A DNA stretch of 64,000 nucleotides from Rhodopseudomonas palustris HaA2 (GTDB lineage Bacteria > Pseudomonadota > Alphaproteobacteria > Rhizobiales > Xanthobacteraceae): assembly GCF_000013365.1 (NCBI RefSeq), contig NC_007778.1:186001-250000 (forward strand). Direction: 5' to 3'. Under the pieces are notes generated by a model. That model had not been told where the DNA came from. It searched no databases and was given only the letters and a program-made list of their open reading frames with translations. The translations under genes and the position numbers were made by a program. Shown piece by piece: positions 26,254 to 36,340 of the stretch. Each line of letters starts with the position of its first letter. Within the stretch, counting starts at the first letter, position 1.

Positions 26254-28485
26254 TCAGGCGACCTCCGTGATGCGCGTGATGTCGTGAGCGGCACCGAAAT
26301 TGAGCGCCGAAGCCGGAACTGGGTGACCGAACAGATATCCCTGGAAGTAGTCGACGCCCGCCTCCCGCAGCAGTTCGAACTGACGCACTGTTTCGACGCC
26401 TTCGGCGACGGTGGAGATCCCCAAGCCTCGCGCCAGAGTTATCACCGAGGAGACGATTGTGGCGCAGTCGCTTCGCTCGATCAGATTCATGCTGAAAAAT
26501 TTGTCGATTTTGATTTGATCGAACGGAAATCTCGTTAAATAGCTGAGCGACGAATATCCTGTCCCAAAGTCGTCCAGGGCCACGGATACCCCGAGGGACC
26601 GCAGCTGTCTAATGACGGCGAGGTTGTTGACTTCGTCCTCTAGAAACACGTTTTCCGTGATCTCCACCTCCAAGCGCTCTGGAGGCAGCCCCGAAAGTCG
26701 CAGAGCTTGCGTCACAGTGTCGGTCAAGTTGCCGCGACTCAACTGGACCGGAGAGAGATTGATCGCGAGCTTGATGGGGGCCGGCCAGCGAATGGCCTCG
26801 GCGGCAGCCTCCTTTAGGACCCATTCGCCGAGCTTTTCGATCAGGCCGGTTTCCTCCGCGACCGGAATGAACTCGGACGGCGGCACGAAGCCTCGCCTCG
26901 GGTGGCGCCAGCGTAGCAGCGCCTCCGCGCCGATCACTCTCCCGGACCTGGCTTCGACCTGTGGCTGATAGTACAAATCGAACTCTCGATTCAGAATGGC
27001 TTGTCGCAATTCTCCTTCCAGTTGCTGGCGCGCATTGGCACGGTCCTTCATCGCGGTTTCGAAGGTGACGTATCCGTTGCGGCCAGCCGCCTTGGCTCGA
27101 TAGAGCGCGAGGTCGGCATTTTTGATCAACTCGTCGGAATCCGTGCCGTGTTGGGGGGCCAGCGCGATTCCCGCGCTGGTGCTGATGACGAGCTGATGCC
27201 CGTCGATCTCGATCGGATCGATCAGGCAATTGACGATCCGGTCCGCGAAGGCCACCGCCTCGTTGTACGAGTCTTTCGTCCTTGTCTGCAGCACGGCGAA
27301 TTCGTCCCCACCGAGCCGCGCCAGAACATCCGTTTCGCGAATGCACGCCTTCAGCCGCGAGACCACCGCGCGTAGCAGGGCATCCCCCGCCGGATGTCCG
27401 AGCGAATCGTTGACGAGCTTGAAGCGGTCCAGGTCCAGCATGATGACCGAGAAGGTCTCACCCCAGCGGCGCAGGCGTGCACAGGCCTCATCCATCCTTT
27501 CGTGGAAGGCTCCGCGATTGAGCAGGCCGGTCAGCAGATCGTGGCGGGCCATATGGGCGATTTGCTGTTCGCTGCGATAGCGCTCTGTGATGTCCTCGTG
27601 CACGGTCATCCAGCCGCCACCTGCGACCGGTTGACAGCGCACCAGGATCGTCCGCCCGTCTTGCAGCGAACTCACTTCGGAGATGTCGTCCGAACATCGA
27701 CCAAGCCTGCGTTCCGACCAGCTTTCCACGAACGTCCCGCGTTCTCGGCACGCCGACTGGATCGCGCTCAAAGAAACGCCGCACCGGATTTCGTCGGGTC
27801 TGAGAGAGTAGATTCCGGCGAAGCGTGCATTCGACACCACCACCTTGCGGTCGCCATCGAACATGCACAGCCCATGGAGGAAGTTGTTGAGCGCCGCATC
27901 CAGGCGCAGGTTCGACAGCTCCAGCGTTCGGCTCATCGACCGCAGATGGTTCTCGGTGCGTTCGCGTTCGGCGACTTCGCGGGCGAGACGTCGATTCGCC
28001 AGTCGCAAATCGAGTTGGTCGGCGACCAACGATGCCAGCTCTCGGAGCGTTTCCAGTTGCGCTTTTCCAAGGAGGCGGGGGACCTTGTCGATCGCACAGA
28101 GCACGCCGATGGCAAAGCCCTCCGCGGTTCGTATCGGGGCACCTGCGTAGAACCGCACGCCGCCTGATGCGGTTACCAGCGGGTTGTCGTGGAATCGCGG
28201 ATCGATCGTCGCATCCGCAACCACGAGCGGGCGATCACGAAGGATCGCGTGCGCGCAGAACGCTATATCGCGCGGTGTCTGTTGGTCGGTGACGTTGATC
28301 CGGGCCTTGAACCATTGACGCTCGCTGTCGACAAAGCTGATCACGGCCGAGGGGACGCCGATCGCCCGGACGACCAGCCGAGGGAATATGTCGAAACAAT
28401 CCTCCGACGGGGTATCAAGAATATCATATCGGCGCAGCGCGGTGAGCCGCGCCTGCTCGTTGTCCGGAAGCGGGGCTGAGATCAT
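26254..28485 (-). CDS. GAF-PAS-GGDEF-EAL cyclic-di-GMP signalling protein
   Basis: 743 residues from the ATG at 28485; a GTG six codons earlier is also possible. Order: GAF (about 20-165; SAVISFVDSERQWFKA), PAS (about 195-305), GGDEF (about 310-470) and EAL (about 485-740). The cyclase site RLGGDEF (392-396) is intact, with an RETD inhibitory I-site five residues before it. The EAL site is AEALLRW near 521, with DDFGTGYSS and AEGVET also present, so phosphodiesterase activity is likely too. No membrane segment, so it is a cytoplasmic sensor. It stands alone, downstream of the chemoreceptor on the same strand. Confidence 0.88.
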   Translation of the reverse strand: MISAPLPDNEQARLTALRRYDILDTPSEDCFDIFPRLVVRAIGVPSAVISFVDSERQWFKARINVTDQQTPRDIAFCAHAILRDRPLVVADATIDPRFHDNPLVTASGGVRFYAGAPIRTAEGFAIGVLCAIDKVPRLLGKAQLETLRELASLVADQLDLRLANRRLAREVAERERTENHLRSMSRTLELSNLRLDAALNNFLHGLCMFDGDRKVVVSNARFAGIYSLRPDEIRCGVSLSAIQSACRERGTFVESWSERRLGRCSDDISEVSSLQDGRTILVRCQPVAGGGWMTVHEDITERYRSEQQIAHMARHDLLTGLLNRGAFHERMDEACARLRRWGETFSVIMLDLDRFKLVNDSLGHPAGDALLRAVVSRLKACIRETDVLARLGGDEFAVLQTRTKDSYNEAVAFADRIVNCLIDPIEIDGHQLVISTSAGIALAPQHGTDSDELIKNADLALYRAKAAGRNGYVTFETAMKDRANARQQLEGELRQAILNREFDLYYQPQVEARSGRVIGAEALLRWRHPRRGFVPPSEFIPVAEETGLIEKLGEWVLKEAAAEAIRWPAPIKLAINLSPVQLSRGNLTDTVTQALRLSGLPPERLEVEITENVFLEDEVNNLAVIRQLRSLGVSVALDDFGTGYSSLSYLTRFPFDQIKIDKFFSMNLIERSDCATIVSSVITLARGLGISTVAEGVETVRQFELLREAGVDYFQGYLFGHPVPASALNFGAAHDITRITEVA

Positions 28486-28613
28486 GGCCGCGTTCCAGTA
28501 CACGCGATGAGAGTGCGGCAGTTTGAGCGGCTATCTAGCGACATCTCGACACCTCGGCTTATCAAATATCCGACGACGGTCGACAAACGCATCGACGCCG
28601 CTCCGAAATCTCC

Positions 28614-30680
28614 TCACGCCGCCCGCACCGTCTCCACGAAACGGGTGACCTCGTCCTTGAGCCGGTTGCTGTCCCGCGACAGCGATTGCGCCGCCGCCAG
28701 CACTTGGCTCGACGCCGAACCGGTCTCAGTGGCGCCCCGCTGAACATCGCAGATGTTCGACGAAACTTGCTGGGTACCTTGCGCGGCCTGCTGCACGTTG
28801 CGGGAGATCTCCTGCGTGGCCGCACCTTGTTCTTCCACGGCGGAGGCAATCGTCGAGGCGATCTCCGACATCCGTTCGATGGTGCCGCCGATTTCACGGA
28901 TGGCCCCGACCGAATCCTGGGTCGCGGCCTGCATTCCGGAAATCTGCTGGCTGATTTCGCCGGTTGCCTTGGCTGTCTGCTCGGCGAGCGCCTTGACCTC
29001 CTGTGCCACGACCGCGAAGCCGCGACCGGCGTCGCCGGCGCGGGCCGCCTCGATCGTGGCGTTGAGCGCCAGCAGATTGGTCTGGCCAGCGATCGTATTG
29101 ATCAACTCGACAACGTCGCCAATTCGGTTCGCTGCGTCGGCAAGATGACCGATGCGGTCGTTGGTTTTGCGGGCTTGATCGACAGCCTCACCCGCGATCC
29201 GCGCCGAAGTCTGCACCTGGCGGCTGATCTCGGAGATCGACGACGCCATCTCCTCGGTCGCGGACGCCACCGACTGCACGTTGGCCGAGGCCTGCTCCGA
29301 CGCCGCCGCCACCGACGTGGCCAGCTCCTGGGAGCGATCGGCGGTCGTCGTGAGTGTGCCGGCCGAAGCCTCGAGCTCCGTAGAGGCCGAAGTCACGGTC
29401 TGGATGATCTCACCGACGGCGCCTTCGAATTCGTCGGCAAGCTGCTGCATCTCGGCCTTGTGTTGAGCCGCGGAACGGCGCTCGGCTTCCTCTTGCTCTT
29501 CCCTCAGCCGGATCACTTCGAGTGCATTGTTCTTGAAGACCTCGACGGTGCACGCCATAAGACCGATCTCGTCCAGCCGCCCGGAGCCGACCACCTCGAC
29601 ATTCAGATTGCCGCCGGCCAGTTCCTTCATCGCGCCCGACATCTGAACGATGGGCCGCGAGATCGCACGGCCGATCAGCCATGCGAGCAACATGCCCACG
29701 ACCAGCACGCCGGCCGTGATGATCAGGATCTGACTCTTGGTGTCGCCGAGCAATGCTTCGGTGTCCTTGGCGATCTTCTGCTGGTCGGCAATTCCGGACT
29801 GCTTGATGTTCGCCGCATCGCCTGCGATCGCCGTCGCGGCTTTCGGCATCGTGCCATTGACCAGCACTTCGATCTCGTGGGCAACGCGCGACGCCTTCTG
29901 ATAAGCATTCGCGTAGTTCTTGATGTCGACCTCGATCTCGCCGATTTGCTTGCGGCCGGCCGATGAACCGATCGCAGTCTTTAGCGCCGACATCGCTGTC
30001 TTGAGGTCGGCTAAGGCCTTCTCCGCGGCGTCCGCGGCGGCTTGGTCGTGACGACCGAGCACCTTATTCACATCGAGCCTCAGCAGCAGCAGTTGCTTCA
30101 CCGCCTCAGCGACGAGGAGCGAAGTGGTCTCCCCGCCATCGTTGGCAGTAATCGCTGCTTGAAGTTGCTCAAGCTTAAGTCGTGCCTGCTGACCGGTGGG
30201 ATCCAGCACCTCACGGATCAGCTTGCTCTGGTCGCGACGCATTCGGAACACGTCGGCGAAGGACGTGGTGTAGGCGTCGAACGCCTGACTGATCTCCCTC
30301 ATCTTGGCCAGGCGAGACGGATCGTGGATCTCCTTCAGGCCCTGCGCGATGCTCTGCCGCAGAGCGTTCTGGCGGCTCTCTGCTTCGCTGATCAGCGCCT
30401 CGTCACCGGTGAGGCTGTATTCGCGCACGAACCGACGAAAGGCGGTGAAGCCGCGATCGACGTCGCGGACAATGCCCACGACCTGAACCCGCTGGTCGAG
30501 CGCCACGAAGGCCTGCCTGACATGTTCGAAGGAGGAGTAATTCAGGACGGCGAGAACAACCATCAGGACCTGGACCAGAACAAATCCGATCGCGACCTTG
30601 GTGCCGATTCTCCTGTTGGTAAAGACGTCGAACAATCCAGGCGATCGCGGCTCGCCGTTGCGCGTGGTTCTGCTGGTCAT
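28614..30680 (-). CDS. Methyl-accepting chemotaxis protein
   Basis: 688 residues. A membrane segment at about 25-47 and another at about 318-340 frame a periplasmic helical ligand-binding region of about 270 residues. A HAMP domain follows ([20 protein letters not shown]). The cytoplasmic signalling hairpin carries the conserved tip [20 protein letters not shown] and then [17 protein letters not shown]. The C terminus ends VETVRAA without a CheR-docking pentapeptide. The ligand is unknown. There are no che genes nearby, so it would plug into a chemotaxis array encoded elsewhere. Confidence 0.9.
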   Translation of the reverse strand: MTSRTTRNGEPRSPGLFDVFTNRRIGTKVAIGFVLVQVLMVVLAVLNYSSFEHVRQAFVALDQRVQVVGIVRDVDRGFTAFRRFVREYSLTGDEALISEAESRQNALRQSIAQGLKEIHDPSRLAKMREISQAFDAYTTSFADVFRMRRDQSKLIREVLDPTGQQARLKLEQLQAAITANDGGETTSLLVAEAVKQLLLLRLDVNKVLGRHDQAAADAAEKALADLKTAMSALKTAIGSSAGRKQIGEIEVDIKNYANAYQKASRVAHEIEVLVNGTMPKAATAIAGDAANIKQSGIADQQKIAKDTEALLGDTKSQILIITAGVLVVGMLLAWLIGRAISRPIVQMSGAMKELAGGNLNVEVVGSGRLDEIGLMACTVEVFKNNALEVIRLREEQEEAERRSAAQHKAEMQQLADEFEGAVGEIIQTVTSASTELEASAGTLTTTADRSQELATSVAAASEQASANVQSVASATEEMASSISEISRQVQTSARIAGEAVDQARKTNDRIGHLADAANRIGDVVELINTIAGQTNLLALNATIEAARAGDAGRGFAVVAQEVKALAEQTAKATGEISQQISGMQAATQDSVGAIREIGGTIERMSEIASTIASAVEEQGAATQEISRNVQQAAQGTQQVSSNICDVQRGATETGSASSQVLAAAQSLSRDSNRLKDEVTRFVETVRAA

Positions 30681-31409
30681 CTCAGGGTTCCGGTTGATAG
30701 CGTTTGGTGTCTATTCATTCAGAGGTGATCGCCATCCCGGTCGTCGCGACGACGACAAGCGGAACACCTCATCGAGCAGTATGGCCCGAGGACCTCGTGC
30801 ATGGGGACGAAGGGAAGTTCGCACTGGGGGAGATCGAGAATCGGGCTCGTCGTCCATCCGAGTAGTCGAACTATCGATCGGGCCCTGCTCAGGCTGCCAA
30901 GCGCCATCGTGAGAGAATCATTTCGAATCAAACTGTTCGATCGGGAGATTGGCGCGTATTATTTGTATTCTTCCTAATTCTAATTGCCGTGCATTGCTGG
31001 CACAGGTCGATTTGCGTCGTCAGGTGCATCTATTGCGATATTTTCAGCATTTTCGATCTGACGACGATTGAACCCGGTGGCGGTACGCCGCTATTGCAAG
31101 GCAGGGGTCGCGGCACTTGCTACCATCTCCATGCCGCCAGCCGCGGCTTGATCCGGCAGTTATTCGTTCCGACCGGAACACCAGGATAGTCATCGCTTGG
31201 GATGATGTCGTCGATGTCGGGTTGGCAGTTCTGCAGCAAGCGTGTCGATCACCACCGTACATCAGCCGCCGCGAGAACAATTTGGATCCCGTCGGGGTGC
31301 GAACGATTATAGTTCGCACATTAGGTCGTCCGGCGCCCGAAGAAGCGAGGCGGTTCCCGGTTCGCGCTGGGAAATCGGGCCTGATCCGGATTGATCAGGG
31401 GCAATCACC
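30681..31409. other. Long intergenic region between divergent chemoreceptor and AraC genes
   Basis: 729 bp with no gene I can support. The stretch 30940-31070 is A/T-rich compared with its surroundings and is the likeliest place for promoters. A TGGCAC at 30998 followed by TTGC at 31012 resembles a sigma-54 site, but the spacing is wrong. Several short overlapping frames lack Shine-Dalgarno sites and recognisable motifs. Confidence 0.4.
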
Positions 31410-32393
31410 ATGACGACGTCGGGAGCTAATAATGTCCGAGTCGCCGATTCGTGTCGAAGCTGGAGAACTGCATTGGCCGAACCGAAGAGGGTGTCTGCGG
31501 TGGACCGTGCAAGCGAAGAGGTCGGGAGGCCCCCCCGCTCCGCGATCAGGTCATGGGGTCAAAGGAAGATCGAGGCGGGATACTGGTCGATCGATTGGCC
31601 GGGCGTCATTCAGAGGGAGATGTCTCTCTCCACCAGGGCCTTCTGCGAACTATCGATGGTGTTGACGCCTGTGGACGACATGACCCTACTCCGCGGTGAA
31701 ACAACCATAAGAACCGGCCCGCTTCAGAGCGGACGATTTCGCGTCGCGCCCGCCAACGCCGCACTATCGGCCAGCGTTTCGGCGAGTGGTCCCGTCAAAT
31801 TCCTGAAAGTATTCTTCGCGGAGGAGACGGCGCGCGCGATCGGCTCGGCGATCCATTCTCATTCGATCGATATCGAACTGGAAGATCCGATGCTGGGCAC
31901 GAACGACCCGCTCCTGGTCGCGCTCGGCAGAGAAGTCGTCGAAAACATGAATGATCCCAGGCCGACCAACCGCGCCTTCGCCGAAGAAGCGGCCATCTTG
32001 ATGGCTGGAAGGGTCGTTTCCCACTATTCGACAGCACGCTACTGCACCAGCATCGCGGTTCGATCTCCCGGTCTGGATCCCAATCTGGACAGAGCGCTGC
32101 AGCTGATGCGGGATCACATCGGTGATTCCATCGATCTCGGGATGCTTGCGGCGTCCGTCGACATGTCGGCATTCTCCTTTGTCCGCGCCTTCAAGAAGAA
32201 ATACGGTTTGCCTCCAATTCGGTATCATCGCGGGATGAGGATCGAGTGGGCGAAGACGCTGCTATCAACGACAGCGTGCCCGGTTGGCAAGATATCGAAC
32301 ATGCTGGGTTTCAGTGAACCGAGTCATTTCGTTTCAGCGTTTCGGAAGACGACGGGTTGCACGCCACTGGCTTATCGCCGGTTTCGAAGCTGA
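31410..32393 (+). CDS. AraC-family transcriptional regulator
   Basis: 327 residues from the ATG at 31410. Two C-terminal HTH motifs are visible: IDLGMLAASVDMSAFSFVRA with FKKKYGLPPIRYH, and VGKISNMLGFSEPSHFVSAF with FRKTTGCTPLAYRRF. The layout matches AraC/XylS regulators of about 300 residues. The N-terminal region has no cupin signature I can name. The nearest genes are a chemoreceptor (divergent) and, after 536 bp, the convergent hydrolase gene, so the target is not evident. Confidence 0.82.
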   Translation: MTTSGANNVRVADSCRSWRTALAEPKRVSAVDRASEEVGRPPRSAIRSWGQRKIEAGYWSIDWPGVIQREMSLSTRAFCELSMVLTPVDDMTLLRGETTIRTGPLQSGRFRVAPANAALSASVSASGPVKFLKVFFAEETARAIGSAIHSHSIDIELEDPMLGTNDPLLVALGREVVENMNDPRPTNRAFAEEAAILMAGRVVSHYSTARYCTSIAVRSPGLDPNLDRALQLMRDHIGDSIDLGMLAASVDMSAFSFVRAFKKKYGLPPIRYHRGMRIEWAKTLLSTTACPVGKISNMLGFSEPSHFVSAFRKTTGCTPLAYRRFRS

Positions 32394-32929
32394 TCCCGCT
32401 CGCATTGCGGTTTCATGGCTCGGATACACTCCTCTTGATACTCCTTCGAGGAGTGGGCCTATTCCGTCACTTTGGTGACTGCGATTGCGGCTATCGCGAT
32501 GAAGTCGGAATTTCGCTTCCACGGTGAGACCACTTCTAGCGTTTCGTGGCCAAGGCCATTGGGGAGGTCGGCGCCGACAGCAAGAATATCGTCGTCCCCA
32601 ACATGATGGCCTCACGACCGTTGGACCGGCCGCGACCGCAATGCGCGACTATTTGTTAGCGCCCGCTGCACGCCGCTGGTCTAGTCAGTTGTGCCGCTGG
32701 CGGTCGCGTCCGAGTCGTCACTCTCAGACAGGAGTGCCTCGTAGCTACGATAGAGCGGACCTCGCATAGTAGGTCCGCAATGGGTCAGAAGCGGACGTCA
32801 GGGGCGCGGCGGCGGGGTGCGTGCGCGCGCCTTGACCGAAGCAACAATTGCAGGATCACGAGCGTCGCGTATGCCTCATTCAAGAGAAGTGGCGGGGCGA
32901 GGGCTCCGCCACTTCGAAACTTGCCTGCG
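32394..32929. other. Intergenic region with a gene-fragment-like frame
   Basis: 536 bp between convergent genes. A small hairpin at 32440-32454 (ACTCCT, tcg, AGGAGT) follows the AraC gene. A frame from 32543 reads FVAKAIGEVGADSKNIVVPN before losing coding character and stopping; it has no start codon and may be a relic of an unidentified gene. The hydrolase terminator lies at the right end. Confidence 0.35.
32886..32915 (-). terminator. Hairpin terminator of the island hydrolase gene
   Basis: GAAGTGGCGG at 32886-32895 pairs with CCGCCACTTC at 32906-32915, extended by one or two weaker pairs, 14 bp after the leftward hydrolase's stop. It is placed like the hairpin after the chromosomal hydrolase copy at 18784-18812, though the sequence differs. 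Confidence 0.65.
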
Positions 32930-33772
32930 TTACGATTTAATGAAAGCGAGCAGGTCGGCATTGAGCACGTCGGGGTGCGTGGTCAGCATGCCGTGCGGAT
33001 AGCCCGGATAGGTTTTCAGCTTGCCGTTCTTGAGCAGCTTGACCGAAAGCCGCCCCGCGTCGTCGATCGGGACGATCTGATCGTCCTCGCCGTGGAGCAC
33101 CAGGGTCGGGACCGTGATCGCCTTGAGGTCGTCGGTCTGGTCGGTCTCGGAGAAAGCTTTGATGCCGTCGTAGTGCGCCTTCGCGCTGCCCACCATGCCC
33201 TGACGCCACCAATTATTGACCACGCCGGGCGACGACTGAGCGCCCGCCCGATTGTAGCCGTAGAACGGGCCGCCGGCGACATCGAGATAAAATTGCGCGC
33301 GGTTGTCGGCGAGCGCCTTGCGGAAGCCGTCGAAGACTTCGATCGGCAGGCCGCCCGGGTTGTTCTCGGTCTTCAGCATCAGCGGCGGCACGGCGCTGAC
33401 GAGGACGGCTTTCGCGACCCGGCCGCTGGGCTGGCCGAATTTGGCGACATACCGCGCCACTTCGCCGCCGCCGGTCGAATGGCCGATATGGACGGCGTTC
33501 TTGAGATCGAGATGTTCCATGACAACGAAAGCGTCGGCCGCATAGTGATCCATGTCGTGGCCGACATCGACCTGCGACGAGCGTCCGTGGCCACGCCGGT
33601 CATGGGCGACGACGCGGTAACCTTGCGACAGAAAGAACAGCATCTGCGCATCCCAGTCGTCGGACGACAGTGGCCAGCCGTGGTGAAACACGATCGGCTG
33701 GGCCTCCCGGGGGCCCCAGTCCTTGTAGAAGATCTCGACGCCGTCCTTGATCGTGACGAATCCGCTGCTCAT
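32930..33772 (-). CDS. Alpha/beta hydrolase, non-heme chloroperoxidase-like (island copy)
   Basis: 280 residues from the ATG at 33772, with AAGGAGA 7 bp upstream. It has the same length as the protein at 17926-18768 and about 245 of 280 positions are identical by eye. The triad S99 (GHSTGG), D231 (GEDDQIVP) and H260 (GYPHG) is intact. Differences cluster near residues 170-190 ([18 protein letters not shown]), possibly at the lid over the active site. It probably has the same esterase or perhydrolase chemistry. The next gene upstream on the same strand is Dps, which suggests a link to peroxide stress, though their spacing allows separate promoters. Confidence 0.88.
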   Translation of the reverse strand: MSSGFVTIKDGVEIFYKDWGPREAQPIVFHHGWPLSSDDWDAQMLFFLSQGYRVVAHDRRGHGRSSQVDVGHDMDHYAADAFVVMEHLDLKNAVHIGHSTGGGEVARYVAKFGQPSGRVAKAVLVSAVPPLMLKTENNPGGLPIEVFDGFRKALADNRAQFYLDVAGGPFYGYNRAGAQSSPGVVNNWWRQGMVGSAKAHYDGIKAFSETDQTDDLKAITVPTLVLHGEDDQIVPIDDAGRLSVKLLKNGKLKTYPGYPHGMLTTHPDVLNADLLAFIKS

Positions 33773-33878
33773 TGGGTAGTCTCCTTGTGATGTTCGGGGG
33801 AGGTGGGTCGGTTGCGCGACCGGGAGGACTGCGCCTCTGGCAATGCCGGCGGGTCGCCCGGATCGCCGGCGCTGCGTC

Positions 33879-34400
33879 TCAACGTCCTTGCGAATTGTGC
33901 CCGCGTCGCACGGCTTCGTAGAGAAACCAGATGCGCCGCTCGGACTCGTCGATCCAGTTCTCGATCAGGCTGGCGGTGGCGACGTCACCATATTCGTCGC
34001 AGAGGTCGTGCAGACGTCGCAGTTCCCTGGTCAGCTGCTGGTTGTCGCTGCACAGTTCGGACAGCATGTCCTGCGGATCGACGTAGTCGGCGTCGTTGTC
34101 GAGAATCCGCTGGGTGCGGGCGATGTGCCCGATCGAGCGCAGGCTGGTGCCGCCAATCTTGCGGGCGCGCTCGGCGATCTGATCGGTCATCGCGAAGATC
34201 TGATCGGACTGCTCGTCCAGCAGCAGATGGTAGTCCCGGAAGTGCGGGCCGGACATGTGCCAGTGGAAATTCTTGGTCTTCAGATACACCGCGAACACGT
34301 CTGCCAGCATGGCGCGGAGTGCCGGGGCGATATCTCGGGTGGCGTCGCTGGATAGATCAGTCGGGCCCTCCAGTTCGGGGCGGACGAGAGGAAGTGACAT
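33879..34400 (-). CDS. dps: Dps-family ferritin-like DNA-protection protein
   Basis: 173 residues from the ATG at 34400, chosen for AAGGA 8 bp upstream; the frame is open further but without a better site. The ferroxidase signature is [20 protein letters not shown] with [19 protein letters not shown], the shared-site ligands of Dps dodecamers. It oxidises and stores iron using H2O2 and can coat DNA in stress. It reads leftward toward the hydrolase with about 100 bp between. Its length and motifs agree with Dps proteins of rhizobia-like bacteria. Confidence 0.9.
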   Translation of the reverse strand: MSLPLVRPELEGPTDLSSDATRDIAPALRAMLADVFAVYLKTKNFHWHMSGPHFRDYHLLLDEQSDQIFAMTDQIAERARKIGGTSLRSIGHIARTQRILDNDADYVDPQDMLSELCSDNQQLTRELRRLHDLCDEYGDVATASLIENWIDESERRIWFLYEAVRRGHNSQGR

Positions 34401-34746
34401 TGTGGGGATCCTTCGTGTTGCGGTCAGGTCGGGCCGGGTTGCCGCGCGACGTCCGCGTTTGGGAGCGGCGCTGGTGGAAGACATCGTCGTCGATCTGTCG
34501 TCAGACGGCGGTTGCGTTGCCCTGACAGCCGTGAAACTGGGACGGGCGACCGCACACGGTTTCCGAATTTGCACTGTTCTTGAATCTGTCGACCCTGAAC
34601 GGCGCGCGCTCCCGAGCGGCAGCGCGCGCCGGCCGCCGCGGTCGTTCTATTTCGAATGCCGCAGTGGATTTCGGAAAAGCGTGAGGCCGGATCAGGCCCA
34701 AATCTCTGCTGCGCGGCAAATGGTTGCCAAACACTGTGAGGAAGAG
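34401..34746. other. Divergent promoter region of dps and a DUF3551 gene
   Basis: 346 bp between divergent genes. It should hold both promoters. No OxyR-, Fur- or sigma-type box was recognised with confidence, and no coding frame with a ribosome site was found. Confidence 0.4.
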
Positions 34747-34983
34747 ATGAAGAACAGAATCTGGTTGGTCACGGTCCTTGCCGTCAGCACGTTGGCGGCG
34801 AGTGCCGCATCGGCGAAGCCGTACAAATGGTGCATCGACGACGGCATCAGCGATTCCCTGCAATGCGAATTCACGACGCTGCGGGAATGCCGGGCGAGCG
34901 TGTCGGGCACCGGCGGTGAGTGCACCATCAATCCCAAGCTGAAATTCGGCAAGGCCAAGGCCAACAAGGCTGCGGCGCAGTAA
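34747..34983 (+). CDS. DUF3551 family small exported protein
   Basis: 78 residues from the ATG at 34747, after GAGGAAGAG. A signal peptide (MKNRIWLVTVLAVSTLAASA, cleavage near ASA-KP) is followed by a Cys-patterned domain: YKWCIDDG, LQCEFTTLRECRASVSGTGG and ECTINP. This matches DUF3551, a small periplasmic family very common in Bradyrhizobium and Rhodopseudomonas, of unknown function. The four cysteines could form two disulfides. It is monocistronic and ends before a strong terminator. Confidence 0.8.
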   Translation: MKNRIWLVTVLAVSTLAASAASAKPYKWCIDDGISDSLQCEFTTLRECRASVSGTGGECTINPKLKFGKAKANKAAAQ

Positions 34984-35002
34984 GCCAATCGTTCGGCGTC
35001 AA

Positions 35003-35042
35003 CGACACCGCCGGAGGCGATTGACCGCCTCCGGCGGTGTCG
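35003..35042 (+). terminator. 17-bp perfect hairpin terminator
   Basis: CGACACCGCCGGAGGCG at 35003-35019 pairs perfectly with CGCCTCCGGCGGTGTCG at 35026-35042 over a 6-nt loop, 20 bp after the DUF3551 stop. There is no T run, so termination efficiency is uncertain, but the fold is very stable. Confidence 0.75.
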
Positions 35043-35350
35043 TGCTGGTGCGGTGAATTCCGGCGCCGCGTCGGACGGTGGCGGTCGCATGACCACAGAG
35101 TCCGGCTGAAAGCGCGGGTTGCTGCAAGCCGGGGATGCCGGTCACAAGGCCGGCATGGCGGTTGCTAACAGCAGCATCCAATGGCCTTGACAGCAATCTG
35201 GGTCAGGCTCCCCGGTCGCGACCATCGCGCGATCAGGAGCGCAGGGTGGCACCATCCGCGATGAATACTGAAGGTTACGAACATCAAAATAGAGGGAAGC
35301 GTGTGCGGCGGCGCCTGCATCGCCCGGCCGGGTCGCACCGGCCTGGACGC
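35043..35350. other. Intergenic region, nothing recognised
   Basis: 308 bp between the DUF3551 terminator and the stop of the leftward sigma-factor gene. No coding frame, repeat or regulatory site could be supported. Confidence 0.4.
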
Positions 35351-36340
35351 TCAGACCGAGGCGTGGACCGCGGCTGCGTTGTGGCCGATCCAGTTGGGCG
35401 GAGCGGTCAGAGCGGTCGTCTTTCGGTTGCTGGTGACACGTGCGGCCGGCCGCGCCGTCCCGCACGTTCGGCGGGCAGAGTTCGCGACCTTGGCGAATGC
35501 GCGGGCCTCGATCTGCCGCACCCGTTCCGCCGAGATCGAGAGCGACTGACCGATCGTCTCGAAGCTGGCGGGACGCTCGCCCAAATGTCTGGCCGAAAAG
35601 ATGTAGCGTTCGCGGGCATCGAGCTGAACCAGCGCGTCCTGCAACGCGCGGCGTTGATGGTCGAGTTCGTCGTGGCCGGCGAGGACCGCCTCGGCGTTCG
35701 GCGCGTCGTCGGCAATCAGATCCTGCCACTCGCCGCTCTCGTCGAGATCAGACAACGGCGTGTTCAAGGACCGGTCGCCGGACAGGCGCTGCTCCATCTC
35801 GATGACTTCGCGAAGCGGAACGTCGAGCGTCGCTGAAATCTGTTCGGCCAATTCCTTGGTGAGCGTGCCGTGGTGATCGGGCTGGAGCCGGCGGATCTCG
35901 CCGCGAAGCCGGAAGAACAACTTCTTCTGCGCAGGCGTCCGGCCGATCCGCACCAGCGACCACGATCGGATGATGTGATCGTAGATCGCTGACCGGATCC
36001 ACCACACCGCGCAGGTCGAGAACCGCGCGCCGCGTTCGGGGTCGAACCGGTCGAGCGCCATCATCAGTCCGAGATTCGCTTCGGCGATCAGATCCCCCAG
36101 CGGAAAGCCATAGCGTCGGAAGTCGCGAGCCAGTTTCGCGGCGAGCCGGAGGTGGCTGGTGATCAGCGCGTCAGCCGCCGCTTTGTCGCGATGCTGCAGC
36201 CATCGCTGCCACAACCGAGCTTCTTCATCCGGCTCCAGGACCGGATAGCGGCCGATCGCCCTCATGTAGCTCTTCTCATCGAAAACCGCAGCGTCGGAGT
36301 GTGCCGGGGCGAGGGACGACGAAGAAAATGCCGAGGTCAT
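35351..36340 (-). CDS. RpoH-like sigma-32 family RNA polymerase sigma factor
   Basis: 329 residues. Region 1.2/2.1 starts YMRAIGRYPVLEPDEEARLW. Region 2.2-2.4 reads SHLRLAAKLARDFRRYGFPL and then RFSTCAVWWIRSAIYDHIIR. The RpoH-box region follows (AQKKLFFRLRGEIRRL), and region 4.2 is FETIGQSLSISAERVRQIEA. The core is about 290 residues, like RpoH, with an extra basic C-terminal tail of about 35 residues. Alphaproteobacteria often carry several RpoH paralogues for heat, oxidative or general stress. It stands alone within the island. Its promoter specificity cannot be read from sequence. Confidence 0.85.
   Translation of the reverse strand: MTSAFSSSSLAPAHSDAAVFDEKSYMRAIGRYPVLEPDEEARLWQRWLQHRDKAAADALITSHLRLAAKLARDFRRYGFPLGDLIAEANLGLMMALDRFDPERGARFSTCAVWWIRSAIYDHIIRSWSLVRIGRTPAQKKLFFRLRGEIRRLQPDHHGTLTKELAEQISATLDVPLREVIEMEQRLSGDRSLNTPLSDLDESGEWQDLIADDAPNAEAVLAGHDELDHQRRALQDALVQLDARERYIFSARHLGERPASFETIGQSLSISAERVRQIEARAFAKVANSARRTCGTARPAARVTSNRKTTALTAPPNWIGHNAAAVHASV

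Noticed and set aside
30998-31015. Sigma-54-like site (TGGCAC ... TTGC)
   Set aside because: The two elements are separated by 8 bp instead of 5, so the -24/-12 spacing is wrong.
32780-33790. Rightward open frame of about 336 codons
   Set aside because: It is antisense to the island hydrolase gene. A similar antisense frame exists opposite the chromosomal copy, so it simply mirrors the conserved hydrolase codons.
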